Assembly (NCBI RefSeq): GCF_009674585.1
Contig: NZ_WKJP01000001.1
Coordinates: 1,240,001 to 1,304,000 of the forward strand
Origin: Haloferax marinisediminis
GTDB taxonomy: Archaea; Halobacteriota; Halobacteria; Halobacteriales; Haloferacaceae
Direction: 5' to 3'
Length of the DNA stretch: 64,000 bases
Below, in pieces: positions 62,887 through 64,000 of the stretch; position 1 is the first letter of the stretch; the number at the start of each line of letters is the position of its first letter. Under the pieces are notes generated by a model, which made no database searches, had not been told where the DNA came from, and was given only the letters and a program-made list of their open reading frames with translations. The translations under genes were made by a program, and so were the position numbers.

Positions 62887-63735
62887 ATGCAGGAGTTCGA
62901 CACGCCGGTGCTGGACAACCACCTCCACCTCGACCCGGACCACGGCCGTGGGGTCGAGGCAGTCAAGGACTTCGTCCGAAGTGGGGGAACCCACCTCCTC
63001 GTCGTGAACAAGCCATCGTGGCTCTTGGGACACGAAGTCGAGACAGGCGAGGACTTTCGCCCCGTCTTCGAGACCACGGTCGACGTCGTCCGTGAGGCAT
63101 CTGCGATTCTCGACGGACAGGCGTGGCCCGTCCTCGGCGTCCATCCCGGACTCGTCTCGAAGCTCGTCGACGACCGAGGGTACGACGCCGAAGACGCCCG
63201 GGACCTGATGTGCGCCGGTCTCGACACGGCCGCCGAGTTCGTCCGCGCCGGCGACGCGCTCGCGCTCAAGTCCGGGCGACCGCACTACGACGTCTCCGAC
63301 GCCGTCTGGGAGGCGTCGAACGACGTGCTCAAACACGGACTCGAACTCGCCGCCGACTGCGACTGCGCACTCCAACTCCACACGGAGTCGACGACAGACC
63401 TCTCGGACGTCGCGTCGTGGGCCGACGAACGCGGGGTTCCCCGTGAACGCGTCGTGAAACACTACGCGCAAGGCCACCTCGTCGGCGGGACGCCGAGCGT
63501 GATGAGCGACAGAGACCGCCTCGAAGTTGCCGCCGAGCGTGGTGACCCGTTCTTGATGGAGACGGACTTCATCGACGACCCCGACCGACCCGGCGCGGTG
63601 ATGGGTCCGAAGACGGTTCCCCGCCGTGTCGACTGGCTGCTCGACGAGGGGTACGACGCAGCAGTCCGGAATGCGCACGTCGAGACGCCCAGCCTCGTCT
63701 ACGACATCGACACCGAAGCGACACTCGACCGCTGA
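62887..63735 (+). CDS. TatD-related metal-dependent hydrolase
   Basis: The 282-residue protein has the amidohydrolase/TatD pattern: TPVLDNHLHLDPDHGRGVEA (HxH metal site), WPVLGVHPGLVSKLVDDRGY, CALQLHTESTTDLSDVASWA (second His) and PFLMETDFIDDPDRPGAVMG (final Asp). TatD enzymes are metal-dependent nucleases; archaeal relatives may be deacetylases or phosphoesterases. The start at 62887 gives the family N-terminus. It follows the NYN gene by about 100 bases in the same direction. Confidence 0.88.
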   Translation: MQEFDTPVLDNHLHLDPDHGRGVEAVKDFVRSGGTHLLVVNKPSWLLGHEVETGEDFRPVFETTVDVVREASAILDGQAWPVLGVHPGLVSKLVDDRGYDAEDARDLMCAGLDTAAEFVRAGDALALKSGRPHYDVSDAVWEASNDVLKHGLELAADCDCALQLHTESTTDLSDVASWADERGVPRERVVKHYAQGHLVGGTPSVMSDRDRLEVAAERGDPFLMETDFIDDPDRPGAVMGPKTVPRRVDWLLDEGYDAAVRNAHVETPSLVYDIDTEATLDR

Positions 63736-63864
63736 GGGCATCTGACACCTGCTCGGACCGCGATAGCGCCTCGATTTCTGTGTTGTCGCGCGGCACGCCT
63801 CTGTGTCGCACGCCTTGCCATCGGATAAGAAAGGCATTTGAGTCCGGCACGGGAGGATGTAGGT

Positions 63865-64000
63865 ATGACCGAGGCCGAGGAACGATACTACTCCCCGGAA
63901 CGCTGGCAGAACTGGTTGACACGCGTCGAAGAAGAGGACCTGGACCTCGAAAGCGAAGAGACCGGACGCCTCCTGATGAACATCCAGAACGACGCAGCCA
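63865..64000 (+). CDS. DUF2150 family protein, 3' end missing
   Basis: The gene runs off the window after 45 residues: MTEAEERYYSPERWQNWLTR, then a helical acidic stretch (RVEEEDLDLESEETGRLLM). The YYS.ERWQNWL motif is characteristic of the archaeal DUF2150 family, usually about 190 residues. A GGAGG ribosome-binding motif lies about nine bases before the ATG, unusual for haloarchaea where leaderless starts dominate. The function is unknown. Confidence 0.8.
   Translation, partial: MTEAEERYYSPERWQNWLTRVEEEDLDLESEETGRLLMNIQNDAA

Overview
The window is a piece of a haloarchaeal chromosome, most likely Haloferax or a close relative. The evidence is the high GC content, the very acidic proteins, Tat-type (twin-arginine) signals on secreted lipoproteins, leaderless promoters with a TATA element about 25-28 nt before the start codon, archaeal proteins (S8e, aEF1A, RadB, HerA-NurA, Cdc48), and a relic of a halolysin protease that resembles the Haloferax enzyme. 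No ribosomal RNA, CRISPR array or intact mobile element was seen.

Layout. 1-5.6 kb: the 3' part of carB, an NAD(P)-binding oxidoreductase, NAD kinase and a KaiC/RecA-like ATPase. 5.6-7.9 kb: a gene-poor stretch with eight consecutive hairpins, two relics of one insertion-sequence family, a Tat-exported protein and a 48-residue membrane protein. 7.9-17.9 kb: a membrane protein, nitroreductase, a PLP decarboxylase, a universal stress protein, the HerA-NurA end-resection pair, a HAD phosphatase and ribosomal protein S8e. 18.1-25 kb: a complete phosphate uptake locus (pstS-C-A-B-phoU) with a divergent AbrB-PhoU protein that probably regulates it. 25-33.4 kb: Cdc48, LarC, VOC and haloalkane-dehalogenase-like proteins, RadB opposite an RNase H-fold protein, and a CBS protein with a ribosome-hibernation-like tail.

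33.7-42 kb holds the most unusual locus: a type IV pilus-type ATPase and membrane platform, tightly followed by two very large paralogous proteins. Each has a pilin-like N-terminus and adhesin-like domains, so together they look like a dedicated surface-structure system. 42-45.2 kb: a haloacid dehalogenase, a membrane protein and a repetitive exported protein. 45.5-47.1 kb: tRNA-Val(CAC) with partial copies of its 3' end nearby, cobalamin adenosyltransferase and a glutaredoxin. 47.2-51.3 kb: a VIT-type iron/manganese transporter and a Zn/Mn ABC importer (three overlapping genes) behind a DtxR-like palindrome. 51.3-52.8 kb: a two-gene signalling unit with a degenerate receiver. 53.3-57.6 kb: the glycine cleavage operon gcvT-H-PA-PB. 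57.6-64 kb: a stand-alone aEF1A, an ATP-grasp/aspartyl-protease-like fusion, a halolysin pseudogene, a NYN nuclease, a TatD-like hydrolase and the start of a DUF2150 gene.

Several modules fit together physiologically: phosphate scavenging with two PhoU-type regulators; metal import with the metal-dependent enzymes around it; DNA end processing and recombination (HerA, NurA, RadB); and cell-surface construction. Starts were usually placed at the first in-frame codon that matches the known protein family and a leaderless promoter, so many are shorter than the longest open frame.
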